Below, one piece after another: positions 1 to 9,212 of a DNA stretch of 64,000 nucleotides (position 1 is the stretch's first letter; every line of letters starts with the position of its first letter). Origin of the DNA: Pelecanus crispus (lineage: Eukaryota; Chordata; Aves; Pelecaniformes; Pelecanidae); assembly GCF_030463565.1 (NCBI RefSeq), contig NC_134649.1, positions 39,953,044 through 40,017,043 on the forward strand, in the 5' to 3' direction. The notes below the pieces were generated by a model, which was not told the origin of the DNA, searched no databases, and was given only the letters and a program-made list of their open reading frames with translations. The position numbers were made by a program, and so were the translations under genes.

Positions 1-46
1 TCTGTATTTCAGTATTTAAATAGTATGATTTCAAAAATAGAACTGG

Positions 47-96
47 TTTTTGTTGTTGTTGTTGTTGTTGTTGTTGTTGGTTGTTGTTGTTGTTGT
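47..96. repeat. (GTT)n microsatellite
   Basis: Near-pure GTT/TTG trinucleotide tract, about 16 units, with one interrupting extra G near position 80. It lies in non-coding sequence. Confidence 0.9.
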
Positions 97-995
97 CCTC
101 ATTTTCCTTCTCATCTGTAGCTTTCCTTTTCATCTGGTCCAAACAGATCCACACGCTTAGAAAAGTCCTCTTTAAAGTGTGAGATAGTAGGTCCACAATG
201 GATTTGTTCTTGTGTTGGAAGTGAAAATACAAAGTCCCAGCAGCTGTGCTTGCCATCTAGAACGCTGGTGGTCACCCTGCAGCAGCAGTGCAGCTCCTGG
301 AGTGGAGGGGAGTTAGGAGTGTCTGCTGAAACAGCTCAGCAAAACTGATTTTTGCAGCTGTTCTTTGGGAGAGGAGGAAAAGAGGAAAACAACAACAAAA
401 AAAAAAGGTGCAGCCTTACAGTTGCTGTAACACAAAAAAAAAACCCCAGCAACCACCAGCAGAGCCTTTAATGTCACCATCAGGACAGCACCTTCTGCAG
501 CTGTCTTCAGTCCTGTGTTAATCCTCCTTTCTCAACTGCAGATACTCCTGGTTCCTCTTCTCTGTCTCAGCGTTAGACAAATTTGAGTAGATCTGAAGAC
601 ACATGGACATTTCCATTCCATAGGCCTTTTACAAGTCTCCTCCCAGTCTGCTTTTATTTGCTCAGGAGACTTACAGTTTTGGCGAGGTCATGCTTGTCAC
701 ACTTGGGTTCAAAGCTCCCACTTCCTGTGTCAATGGCAGCCGACACAATTGACACAGTGGTAATTGTGTCTCCATCTGTGGGAGAAGGATTTGAACATTT
801 TTTTTAATAACTAATTATTAGCTTCCATGTCTTGTGGTCACTGCAAGATCACTCATGGAGGTGTAATGTATATAAAATGTTAATAAGCTGTGTATTGAAT
901 GGAGTGGACAAGTTAGTTAAGCAGCTCAAGTACACTTGGAAGAAAGATGACCCTGACATCATTTCCAGGAGATTGAATGGAAGTTGCTCACTTTC

Positions 996-998
<3 letters not shown>

Positions 999-1028
<30 letters not shown>
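999..1028. repeat. A30 homopolymer
   Basis: Thirty uninterrupted A. It could be a retroposed poly(A) tail, but no recognisable element precedes it, so I call it only a homopolymer. Confidence 0.9.
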
Positions 1029-1033
<5 letters not shown>

Positions 1034-3177
1034 CTGTGTTTAAGTAGACTAGTGGATAAAATCTTTCACCCTCATATGCACGCACACAAGTGGGGGCATT
1101 GCTTCTGTTGCTAGGCTGCAAAAATCATGTGCATAAGTCTGGCAGAGCTGTTCAGGGTGAGGACTGAGAAGGTTTAGGCACCACTTGCCTGGAAAGAGCC
1201 AACATGCCAGGGTGCCCAAGTGGCCTTTCCTAAGTTGGGGGTGGTGAAAGAGGGAATGTGATGACAAAGTCCTGGACTGTGGCCCCTCCAAGGAAGCCTC
1301 GAGGTTGAACTTGAAAACTCTCTGGTTCCTTGTAAGCGCCACATGGCTCCTGATATGGGAGGTTGGGTGTGGTGCAGGTTCAGACAGCTACCTTGGACTT
1401 GTTTTCTCTAAAAATCAGCATCCAAAGCCTTGTGGTTAGGATTGATGTGTAGTCGTGTATTTGTGTATCTGCATGAGCAAAGGTCAGGAACTGTCAGACC
1501 CTAGTAGCTGATTTTATTTCTTGTAATCACAAATAAGCTTAAGAAAGAAAGTATTCAGTTAATTCAGTGGCACTTGAAACCCAAAAAAACCCATGAACTA
1601 ATGCAAAAGAGGCCCCCTGAGCGCCATACTTGGTCACAAAAATTTTTTATTGGTATCAATGGTCAATTTGAGTTTACTAGAAAACTTGATCAAGAAAGAG
1701 TTGAGCATAACTAGCACTAGCCCCGGCTGGAAAACTGCCTGTTCCAGCCCTGCACACTCCACTGGATCATGGCTCTTTTCTGCCAGCCCAAAGTAAACCT
1801 GTACATGGATAATGCTTGTATGCTTTTTAAAACAAAAAAAAGTCTGAATTTGTTTGTTTCTATTAAAAAACCAAACAGAAACAGTTATTTGTGTGTTTTT
1901 TTCCCATTGTCATTGTAATTGGTGATTTCAATTTACTCATGTCCTAAAACAAGAGCAGAAAAATCTTCAGACACCATTTGACCAAAAAAGAGGCAAGCTC
2001 GAAATTTTGCAGATTGAAAACATTAAGAAAACTAATCACTTCCCCATCCCCATCAAAGGTGGGAAGTGTTAGTGACAGCGCTTGCAACTGGAGAAGAGCC
2101 TGACCCTGCTGGTATTGCTGGAATATTGACTGGCAGTGCAGACGTGGCCTTTTTGTATTGCTGCTGTGTCTTAATTTGAAATAATCAGTAACAGTGTCAG
2201 AACTGAATCGCCACAAGCTTTACACAGCCCTGAGCTTTAGGAGTAAAGCAAATTAAAGTCATTTTTAAAAGGAGCGAGTTTCTGGAGGCTTCCTCCCCAT
2301 GGTTTGGCTCTGTGGCGCACAATGGGACAGTATTGCTCACTTTCCCATTTGCAGCACAGGGAAAACATGGCCCAACTTGAAAAATCAGAAGAAATAATGG
2401 GGAAAAATACAGTTTAAAAAAAAAAAAAAAGTGAAACTTGATTATGCTAAGGAGCTGTGCATGTGTGCTTTTGTGTGCGTGCATATGCCAGGGAGGCTTC
2501 AGTCCCGTAGCATAGTACATGTTAGCATGATACATGTTTCTAAATCTGCTTCTGCAGTTGAGATGTTAAAAAGATTTGAACTTTGTTTTCAATATATAAA
2601 GAAAAAAATTAGAACAGTGGCAAAATCATGTTGAGAGGCTGAAGAAAAAAAAAAAATCCTTGGGGGCAAGTTGAGTTAGTTTGTCATCTGCTCCTGTTCT
2701 GGAAGCCAGCGACAGTCTCTCAGCGTTGCAGCATCCCAGTACTGTTCTGAAGTGCTCGTTGTTCAGTAGGATGTTGTTTTTCTCCAGTGTAATGTTGTGG
2801 TTGTTACCTGATAACATTGCCAGGGACTTCACGTTATAAGAGGTGGTCCATCTTGTTTGATGTATTTGGCTAAAAAACAGTGGTGGTTTTTTTATTATTT
2901 GAATTCCTAGCAACTGTTACTACAGTAATGTGATGAGTAGCACATACAGCGAGGAGGCGACATCCATGATGGCCTCCTTAAAAATGTCATCTGAACTTTT
3001 TTAAAAAAAAAAACTTAAAAATATTTTTAAAACATTTTAAAACATTTTTTGTGTGTTCCAAAACGGAATATTTGTATTTGAAAAAAATCCTGGAGTGTAA
3101 TTTAATCCTAAAAACCCTAGCCTTTGTGTATATGGTAAATGTTTGTATTTTGCAGTTTCTGTTTTGCTTTTTAGATA

Positions 3178-3183
3178 AATAAA
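3178..3183 (+). promoter_or_regulatory. Candidate poly(A) signal AATAAA
   Basis: Canonical AATAAA on the plus strand inside an AT-rich block. It is a possible proximal cleavage signal for the transcript that would end at this side of the window. Confidence 0.45.
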
Positions 3184-3250
3184 ATGTATATGGATATTTT
3201 TAAGTCATCTTTGCTTTTTTAGATGAGTTTGTAATTATCTTATAACTGAA

Positions 3251-3256
3251 AATAAA
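3251..3256 (+). promoter_or_regulatory. Candidate terminal poly(A) signal AATAAA
   Basis: Canonical AATAAA followed within about 30-50 bases by GT-rich sequence (positions about 3279-3310), the usual downstream element. Cleavage would fall near 3270-3278. It is the better of the two plus-strand candidates. Confidence 0.5.
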
Positions 3257-3454
3257 ACCTTCCTTTATAAACCAGCTATGTTCTTGGATGCTGTTTTTTG
3301 GTCTTTGAGTAGCTTAATTCTTCCTTTAAAACTATTATTTGTTGTGGCGCTGTTGGTTTGGGGTTTTTTTGTCCTTATAAAATACTCCATTATACATGTA
3401 TAAGCCTAGCTCACTAAGCTGCTTGGCCCAGCTCACTGACTCCGTGGCTGTGAG

Positions 3455-3965
3455 CAGCTCAGCCCTGCACAGCTGCTTGCTCACCCCCTCACCCAGTGGG
3501 ATGGGGAGAGAATTGGCAGGGTAAAAGTGCAAAAAATCATGGGTTGGGACACAGACAGTTTAATAATTAAAAAAAAGGAGGAAAGAAAAAAACACCAAAA
3601 ACACAGCAAAGAGGGGAAAAACCAAACCCAAGAAAAACAAGTAATGCAAAAGAAAACAATTTCTCACCACTGACCAACCAACACCCAGCCAGTCCCCAAG
3701 AGGGATGTGGGGTATCCCTTTGGTCAGGGGGGTCAGCTGTCCCAGCTGTGTCCCCTCCCAGCTTCTTGCACATTCCCAGCCTACTCGCTGGCGGGGCAGT
3801 GTGAGCAGCAGAAAGGCCTTGATGCTGTGTAAGCACTGCTCAGCAAGAGCTAAAGCATCCCTGGGTCATCAACACTGGTTTCGTTTGCTGGGCTTGTTTT
3901 CCTCTCGGCAATGACTTTGGCTGAGCATAAAGACAGGTCAGTGCTGGTCCCAGCCCATGTTGGGT
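3455..3965 (-). mobile_element. Degraded avian ERV-L-like LTR, minus orientation
   Basis: The stretch from about 3708 to 3850 is a close reverse-complement match to 5245-5400 in the solo LTR to the right, sharing the ATCCCTTTGGTCAG block, the tract around GTCCCCTCCCAGC, and the AAGGCCTTGA...GTGTAAGCACTGCTCAGC block. The outer parts (GGGATGGGGAGAGAAT and GACAGTTTAATA near 3498-3563) also match the LTR's other end. Outer limits are approximate because both termini are diverged, and I found no target duplication. The TATA segment of the younger copy is not recognisable here. It is an old copy of the same or a sister subfamily. Confidence 0.75.
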
Positions 3966-4358
3966 CAGTCTTGCCCAACCTATGGCCTTGCTTCACTGGT
4001 GCTTTAGTTTCCCCAGACCAACTCTTCAGCAAGTGCAGCTGGGCATGTGTCGAGTCTTAAAAGGCCATAAGAAAGTGGCCTCCCCCCTGCTCCATTTTCC
4101 CTCTTTTTTTCTTTTCTTTCTTTGAAGACAGAGCGCTGATGTCCTCAACAGACGGTCCCTGCAGACGGCAGCTTTCCTTGGCCCCGTCACAGGGAGATGA
4201 GTGCAGCTTTATGAGTTACTGCTGGGGAGCTCCTGCCCTTGGGCTGAGCCACCCAGCTCAGCCCATCCCGTGGCATTGCCCGCTGCTGTCTGTACCAGCT
4301 TGGCAGCATGGCACCACTCCCGTGGGGGTTCAAATACATTATAAAAGCCCAATAGAAA

Positions 4359-4696
4359 GAAAGAAGAAAAAAAGAAAGACAAGAGGAAGACAAGAGGAAG
4401 ACAAGAGGAAGACAAGAGGAAGAGAAAGAGAAGAGAAAGAGAAGAAAAAGAGAAGAGAAGAAAAAGAGAAGAGAAGAAAAGAAAAAAGAGAGAGAAGAGA
4501 AGAGAAGAAGAAAAGAGAAGAAAAGAGAAGAAAAAAGAGAAGAAAAAAGAGAAGAAAAGAGAAGAAAAGAGAAGAAAAAAGAAAAGAAAAGAAAAGAAAA
4601 GAAAAGAAAAGAAAAGAAAAGAAAAGAAAAGAAAAGAAAAGAAAAGAAAAGAAAAGAAAAGAAAAGAAAAGAAAAGAAAAGAAAAGAAAAGAAAAG
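4359..4696. repeat. Long purine microsatellite, (GACAAGAGGAA)4 grading into (GAAAA)23
   Basis: Almost uninterrupted purine run of about 340 bp on the plus strand. It contains four exact 11-bp GACAAGAGGAA units (4378-4421), a degenerate AAGAG/GAAAA middle, and a perfect (GAAAA)23 array at 4581-4695. This graded order suggests successive expansion events. Confidence 0.95.
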
Positions 4697-4811
4697 CCCA
4701 CCAGCACTCATTTTCCTGGTGTATGGGACTGGTCATTTAAAGCCCGCTGATGGTCTGTTCAGTCAAGCAGACAAAGGTTAAACCAGAGAGACCTTTCCTT
4801 AAATCCTGATT

Positions 4812-4829
4812 GGGGGGGGGGGGGGGGGG
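4812..4829. repeat. G18 homopolymer
   Basis: Eighteen consecutive G after GATT. The exact length is likely to be unreliable in a draft assembly. Confidence 0.85.
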
Positions 4830-5138
4830 AGCATGTATGTGGCTACTGTTTGTGAAAAGTAGAGTTGCTCAGCATTTGTACATCACTGCTGAGGCTCCAG
4901 CAACCCATGCCCAGGATTAGCCCCGCAGCTGTCTTTATTTGGAGTTTTTTTGGCTTGGTTGGTTATTTTGCTGGGTGAGATTTGAGGACTTTGGCAGGAT
5001 TTCTCCTTCTGTCAGCAAAGCCTGCAATGCCTGGGTGAGCAGCCTGATACCGGCACAGACAGCAACTGCAACATGTCTCAGGTTAAAATAAAATAAATAA
5101 ACCAATAATTAAGAAAGCCACTAAGCACCATGAGCTGC

Positions 5139-5736
5139 TGTGCTGGTTTTGGCTGGGATAGAGTTAATTTTCTTCACAGTAGCTGGTATGAAGCTATGTT
5201 TAGTATTTGTGCTGAAAACAGTGTTGATAATAGAGAGATGTTTTTCGTTCCTGCTGAGCAGTGCTTACACAGAGTCAAGGCCTTTTCTGCTTCATACCCC
5301 ACCCCACCAGCGAGCAGGCTGGGAGTGCACAAGAAGTTGGGAGGGGACACAGCTGGGACAGCTGACCCCCCCTGACCAAAGGGATATCCCACACCATATG
5401 GCGTCATGCTCAGCATATAAAGCTGGGGGAAGAAGAAGGAAGGGGGGGCACATTCAGAGTGATGGTGTTTTGTCTTCGCAAGTGACTGTTATGAGTGATG
5501 GAGCCCTGCTGTCCTGGAGATGGCTGAACACCTGCCTGCCGATGGGAAGTAGTGAATGAATTCCTTGTTTTGCTTTGCTTGCATGTGTGGCTTTTGCTTT
5601 ACCTGTTAAACTGTCTTTATCTCAACCCACGAGTTTTGTCACTTGTACTCTTCTGATTCTCTCCCCCATCCTACTGCGGGGGAGTGAGTGAGTGGCTGTG
5701 TGGTGCTTAGTTGCTGGCTGGGATAAAACCATGACA
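5139..5736 (+). mobile_element. Solo LTR of an avian ERV-L-like endogenous retrovirus
   Basis: A 598-bp element starting TGTGCTGGTTTTGGCTGGGA and ending ACCATGACA, so with TG...CA termini. It is flanked by a perfect 5-bp target duplication GCTGC at 5134-5138 and 5737-5741; five bases fits ERV-L type integrases. A TATAAA box lies at 5416-5421, about mid-element, which supports plus orientation. No gag, pol or env sequence and no second LTR copy in the same orientation lie nearby, so this is a solo LTR left by recombination. The sequence matches my memory of a common bird LTR family; the subfamily name is not certain. Confidence 0.85.
5416..5421 (+). promoter_or_regulatory. LTR TATA box
   Basis: TATAAA within CAGCATATAAAGCTGG, in the position expected for the U3 promoter of this LTR. 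Present activity is unknown. Confidence 0.5.
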
Positions 5737-5741
5737 GCTGC

Positions 5742-6977
5742 TGCTAGAGGGTTTCATGTACCTGCCATGGGTGGCTGTCACCTGCCCATGGCTGCGGCCA
5801 GCTCCCTCAGCCGAGGTCCATGGGACGCAAGGTGACATTAGTGGGAGGATGCGCTGCCCGCTGAGGTGACCGGCAGCGCGTACCAGAGGAGCGGCACCAT
5901 GCTAACCTTTTATCTGGTGTATGCACCAAAACCCCATCAGTCATGTTGCACAGGCTCTCATTAAACCTGCCATCGCCCCAGCACTTCAGTTGGCTCCCCG
6001 TGGCTTTGGCAAGTCCCCGCTGCCAAACATGTGAAGGGCCTTGTTCTGAAGTCTGCGCCCCAGGAGGGCGGCCAGAGATGGCAGATAAGGCTTGTTTATG
6101 TGGCAATGATTCCCCAGGTCTAACCGGGAGCATTTCTATACCATGCTCAGACCTCCAAAAATTCCTGCATTACCTACTTGGCCATGAAGGGTTGCAAAAC
6201 CCAGCTCACCCTTTCCTTGCCAGTGAGCAGAGATTCCCTATGGCCTTACCTGGGGAGCATCCCAGTCTGCACTGCACACGCTGGGAGTGCAGAGGTGCCC
6301 CAAACCCCTTTGTAAGCGCAAAGGGAAGAAATCCTCAACAAAGGGACACAAGGAACTATGTTCTGGGTTCGTGGCAATTGTCTCTTTGGACATCTGGTTT
6401 CAGAGGTGGGATGACTTGGCTACCCAGTGTGGCTCCCCAAGGCACCCCACTACAGCTGCAGGGTGCTGAGCACCGGACAGGCCCACCTCCTGCCCACACA
6501 TTGTCCTCCAGCAGTTTTCCTAACCCATCTCCAGGGATTAACTGTAGCTTTGCAAACAATGCCACGGCCACGTCACAGTCGCCACATGCCACCACACTGC
6601 ACTGGCGTTTTGTCATGGAGTAGCCAAGGTTTAACCCAATGAGATTTCCAGTGTGGCCAAGTGAAGCTGCAAGCAATGCTGTAACCACATGCAGTCATCT
6701 CCAGCTCTTACCACGAAGAGCTACAGTCAAAGTGCCTCCATGTCCACAGGGAGGGAAGCGACTGGCCCCAGTTGCTGCTGCCAGACGGTGGCAACGGACA
6801 ACCCCAGCCCCGCACCAGTAGCCCTACAAGCAGTGGCCCCCCAGCAAAACCCCCTGCATGCCCTCCCCCTTGTCCTTCGAGGTGTCTCTTAACTGGGGAT
6901 CCTATGGCAAGTTAAAATAGAGCTGGAAGCAGAGTGCTGCCTCACTATCGTCCTCCAGCAGAAACACAAACCAAAAC
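5742..6977. other. Intergenic spacer downstream of GRIP2
   Basis: Moderately GC-rich unique-looking DNA between the solo LTR and the GRIP2 poly(A) site. A 226-codon plus-strand open frame (5943-6623) has low-complexity, non-domain composition and looks like chance. I see no exon, RNA gene or repeat. Confidence 0.5.
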
Positions 6978-9014
6978 AAATGCATTTCATTTGCTTTTAT
7001 TTAATTTAAAAAAAAAAAGTCAAAGTCATTGCAATCCCATTTAAATACAGAGATTTACAAATAGGTCCAAAACAGGACTAAAATATTCTTTGAAATGCTG
7101 TACTTTAAATATTGTGCTTTCATAGATACATAAGAAAATTAGCATATAAAAATACTTTACAAGGAATACACTCTAATATATGGATAAAAATACACATTTA
7201 AGTAATGCATTTCATCTTCATATCATTCAAAATGCATAGGAAGGGATACAAGGACCAAGTTTTTCTTCCTTTTTTTTTTTTAAAGCCTTTAATAAAAGTC
7301 TTCATTAAAAACCTATAAGAAGCCCCAGTGAGCTTCCACTGCTCATAATATTGCATATAAAAACACTTTCGGCTGCACTGTTGATGCTCCACAGTATCAA
7401 TTATGGCACATTATCTAGTTGTGGCAGCAATGGTATGGGATATTGCATACTCGAAGAGAAAATGGCTACAACAACAAATAGCTGGATGGGGCCAGGCACG
7501 TGTCTCAGAGAAACACACTGATACGTGGCGCTATCGCAGAGGGACAGAGTCGCAAAGTGGCTCGGGGACGGATGGTGGGGGGACAAGTCCTGGCTCAGCA
7601 AAGCGACAAACGTGTGGCATACACCCATCCAACACCCTACACGCAGCACCAGCACACAGGCGGTGATGGCAGAACCAAAAGCGTGAGTGGGGAATGGGGG
7701 CGGTGGGCGCCGGGGCTGCGGGTCCCCGACTGAGTGAGCTCCTTGTCTCCGCCATGCCTGAGCCTTCCCAGGAAAGCGACGCCAGGTTCACGCCACCACC
7801 AGGACACGAACATCATCATAAAGTGCTAATACATGAAACGTGGCAGGCAGATGAGGAAACTGATGCAAACATCACAGCCCCTCTTCCCCGCAGCGCTGGG
7901 AGCTTTGGGGAGGGAGGGGAGCGACGACGGGGCATCATGCTTGCCAAGCCACAGGGAGGCCAGCGACAGGCGAAGACGGCGCGTGGACCAGGCGCGAGCA
8001 GCTGAACCTACGTGGGCACACACACACCGCCCAGCCCACGCAGGACACAGGACACACAACCTCCATCTAATGAAGGGTTTCTCATGCCGCTGCCTGATGG
8101 GAGACAACAAGGTGTTACTAATTCAAAACATCAGGGACAGCCCTGGGAAGATTGCTTTTCTGCCATTTACTTGCGGGAACAGGCCAGGTTTGCAAGCAAG
8201 AGATCTCCATAAAGCCCAGACGAACAAGGTGGCCGGGGATTTGGGCAAGTGTTCAAGGCCTTCAGGCATGGGTACGGCCTTCTGCTCTGTAATAACTACG
8301 CCAGCACAGGTAACCACATTGCTCATGGGAATTGATGGGGAGACGAGGTGCCTCATCCCACCGCGGGCGAGCCAGCCCTGGCGGGAGAGTGCGGACGGGG
8401 CTGGCAGGAGGCAGTTGCAAATATCAATTTTTGAACAAGAATTGCATCTAGCCACTCTCAAGCACATTTTGAAATGTCTTTTAAACAGGGCTCTCCACAG
8501 CCCTGCACCAGCAGTACAAGGGGCTGCGGAAATCTATTTATCAGGAGTGTTTAAAGGATGGAGCTGGGCACAACAGAAAAGGAAAGGCGTTTCAGTCTTG
8601 CTGTATGAGATTAACCGAGCAAACAAGAAACATAATAGCACCATGTGTGTTTATAGGATGGTCAAGGCCTTCAGGGTGAGGAGGGTGTCGGAGGCAAGAC
8701 CCCACACACCCCAGCGGCTGGGGTGCGGGGGGATGCCCTGCCATGGGGGATGGCTGTGGATGCTCCTTCCTCCCGTCGGCAGCTCGTCCCATCACCGGTG
8801 CTGCCCACGGCCTGAGATGCGCATCCAGCCCTGACCTTCCCAGCAATATTTGGCGGTCTACAGGCAACAGCTCAACTGAAGATCCACCTCCCCACTTGCA
8901 GGTTATGGTACACACAGCATTTACAAATACCAGTGCAAAAAACAGGAAAAAACACCCCAAATACCACAACAGCTCAGCAGAGGCCCTGGGCACCATCTGC
9001 TCTGCTCCCGCTGC
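6978..9014 (-). other. GRIP2: GRIP2 3' UTR
   Basis: About 2.0 kb between the GRIP2 stop codon and the best minus-strand poly(A) signal. The distal 400 bp is AT-rich and the 7.67-8.45 kb part is GC/CpG-richer. A 333-codon open frame runs through it on the opposite strand (7833-8834) but shows no domain. The extent is inferred from signals, not from transcript data. Confidence 0.6.
6996..7001 (-). promoter_or_regulatory. GRIP2: GRIP2 poly(A) signal
   Basis: TTTATT on plus reads AATAAA on minus. About 20 nt further, the minus strand becomes strongly GT-rich (around 6945-6975, TTTTGGTTTGTGTTTC), a good downstream element. Cleavage is predicted near 6978. A variant ATTAAA lies upstream at 7287-7292. 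Confidence 0.6.
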
Positions 9015-9212
9015 TCAGAGTGTCTGGATGCTTGCCTTGACCTCGGCACCACGGGCCACCTGTGCTGGCAGCTCTCTGTTCCCCTCCGGGGGAGCGTTGG
9101 CAGCCAGTGCCAAGGGGTTTCGGCTAATCACCAGGTCCAGCTTATCTCCAGCCTCCGAAATCAGGGGAACAGCCAGACAGCAGTCAAAGTCTCTCGTTCG
9201 GATGCGGTTTAC
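9015..9212 (-). CDS. GRIP2: GRIP2 last coding exon: PDZ7 second half and C-terminus
   Basis: Residues 885-949. It opens in phase 0 after the acceptor CCCGGCAG with [17 protein letters not shown] and continues to DLVISR, the final strands of PDZ7. It then has a short Pro/Ala/Glu tail ending SIQTL and TGA (9015-9017). The RTRDFDCCL...V motif is diagnostic of the GRIP family. The C-terminal tail is shorter and different from what I recall of human GRIP2, as expected for a disordered end. Confidence 0.93.
   Translation of the reverse strand, partial: VNRIRTRDFDCCLAVPLISEAGDKLDLVISRNPLALAANAPPEGNRELPAQVARGAEVKASIQTL

Larger units (their letters stand above)
1..3275 (+). other. Probable 3' UTR / 3' flank of a plus-strand gene (SLC6A6 by synteny only)
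   Basis: No convincing coding exon is visible on either strand. The block is AT-rich, with a GTT microsatellite, an A30 run, and a right end carrying two AATAAA hexamers followed by GT-rich sequence, as at the end of a transcript read rightwards. In mammals the gene convergent with GRIP2 is the taurine transporter SLC6A6, which has a long 3' UTR, so this block is plausibly its UTR. That identity is inference from remembered synteny; nothing in the bases names the gene. Unannotated intergenic DNA is the alternative. Confidence 0.4.
3966..5138. other. Spacer between two LTR copies, rich in simple repeats
   Basis: It holds the purine microsatellite and the 18-G run listed separately. The long open frames here on either strand are translations of the GAAAA repeat and are not genes. 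Nothing else is recognisable. Confidence 0.7.

Noticed and set aside
999..1028. A30 as the tail of a processed pseudogene or SINE
   Set aside because: No recognisable retroposed body or target duplication was seen to its left.
4139..4750. Long open frames of KEK/REEK type on plus and FLFFS type on minus
   Set aside because: They are translations of the GAAAA purine microsatellite, which lacks stops in several frames.
5130..5559. Open frames inside the solo LTR
   Set aside because: They are read from LTR sequence, which does not encode protein; the match to 3455-3965 shows it is repeat DNA.
5943..6623. 226-codon plus-strand open frame in the intergenic spacer
   Set aside because: No domain, no exon signals, composition of random GC-rich DNA, and overlapping open frames in other registers.
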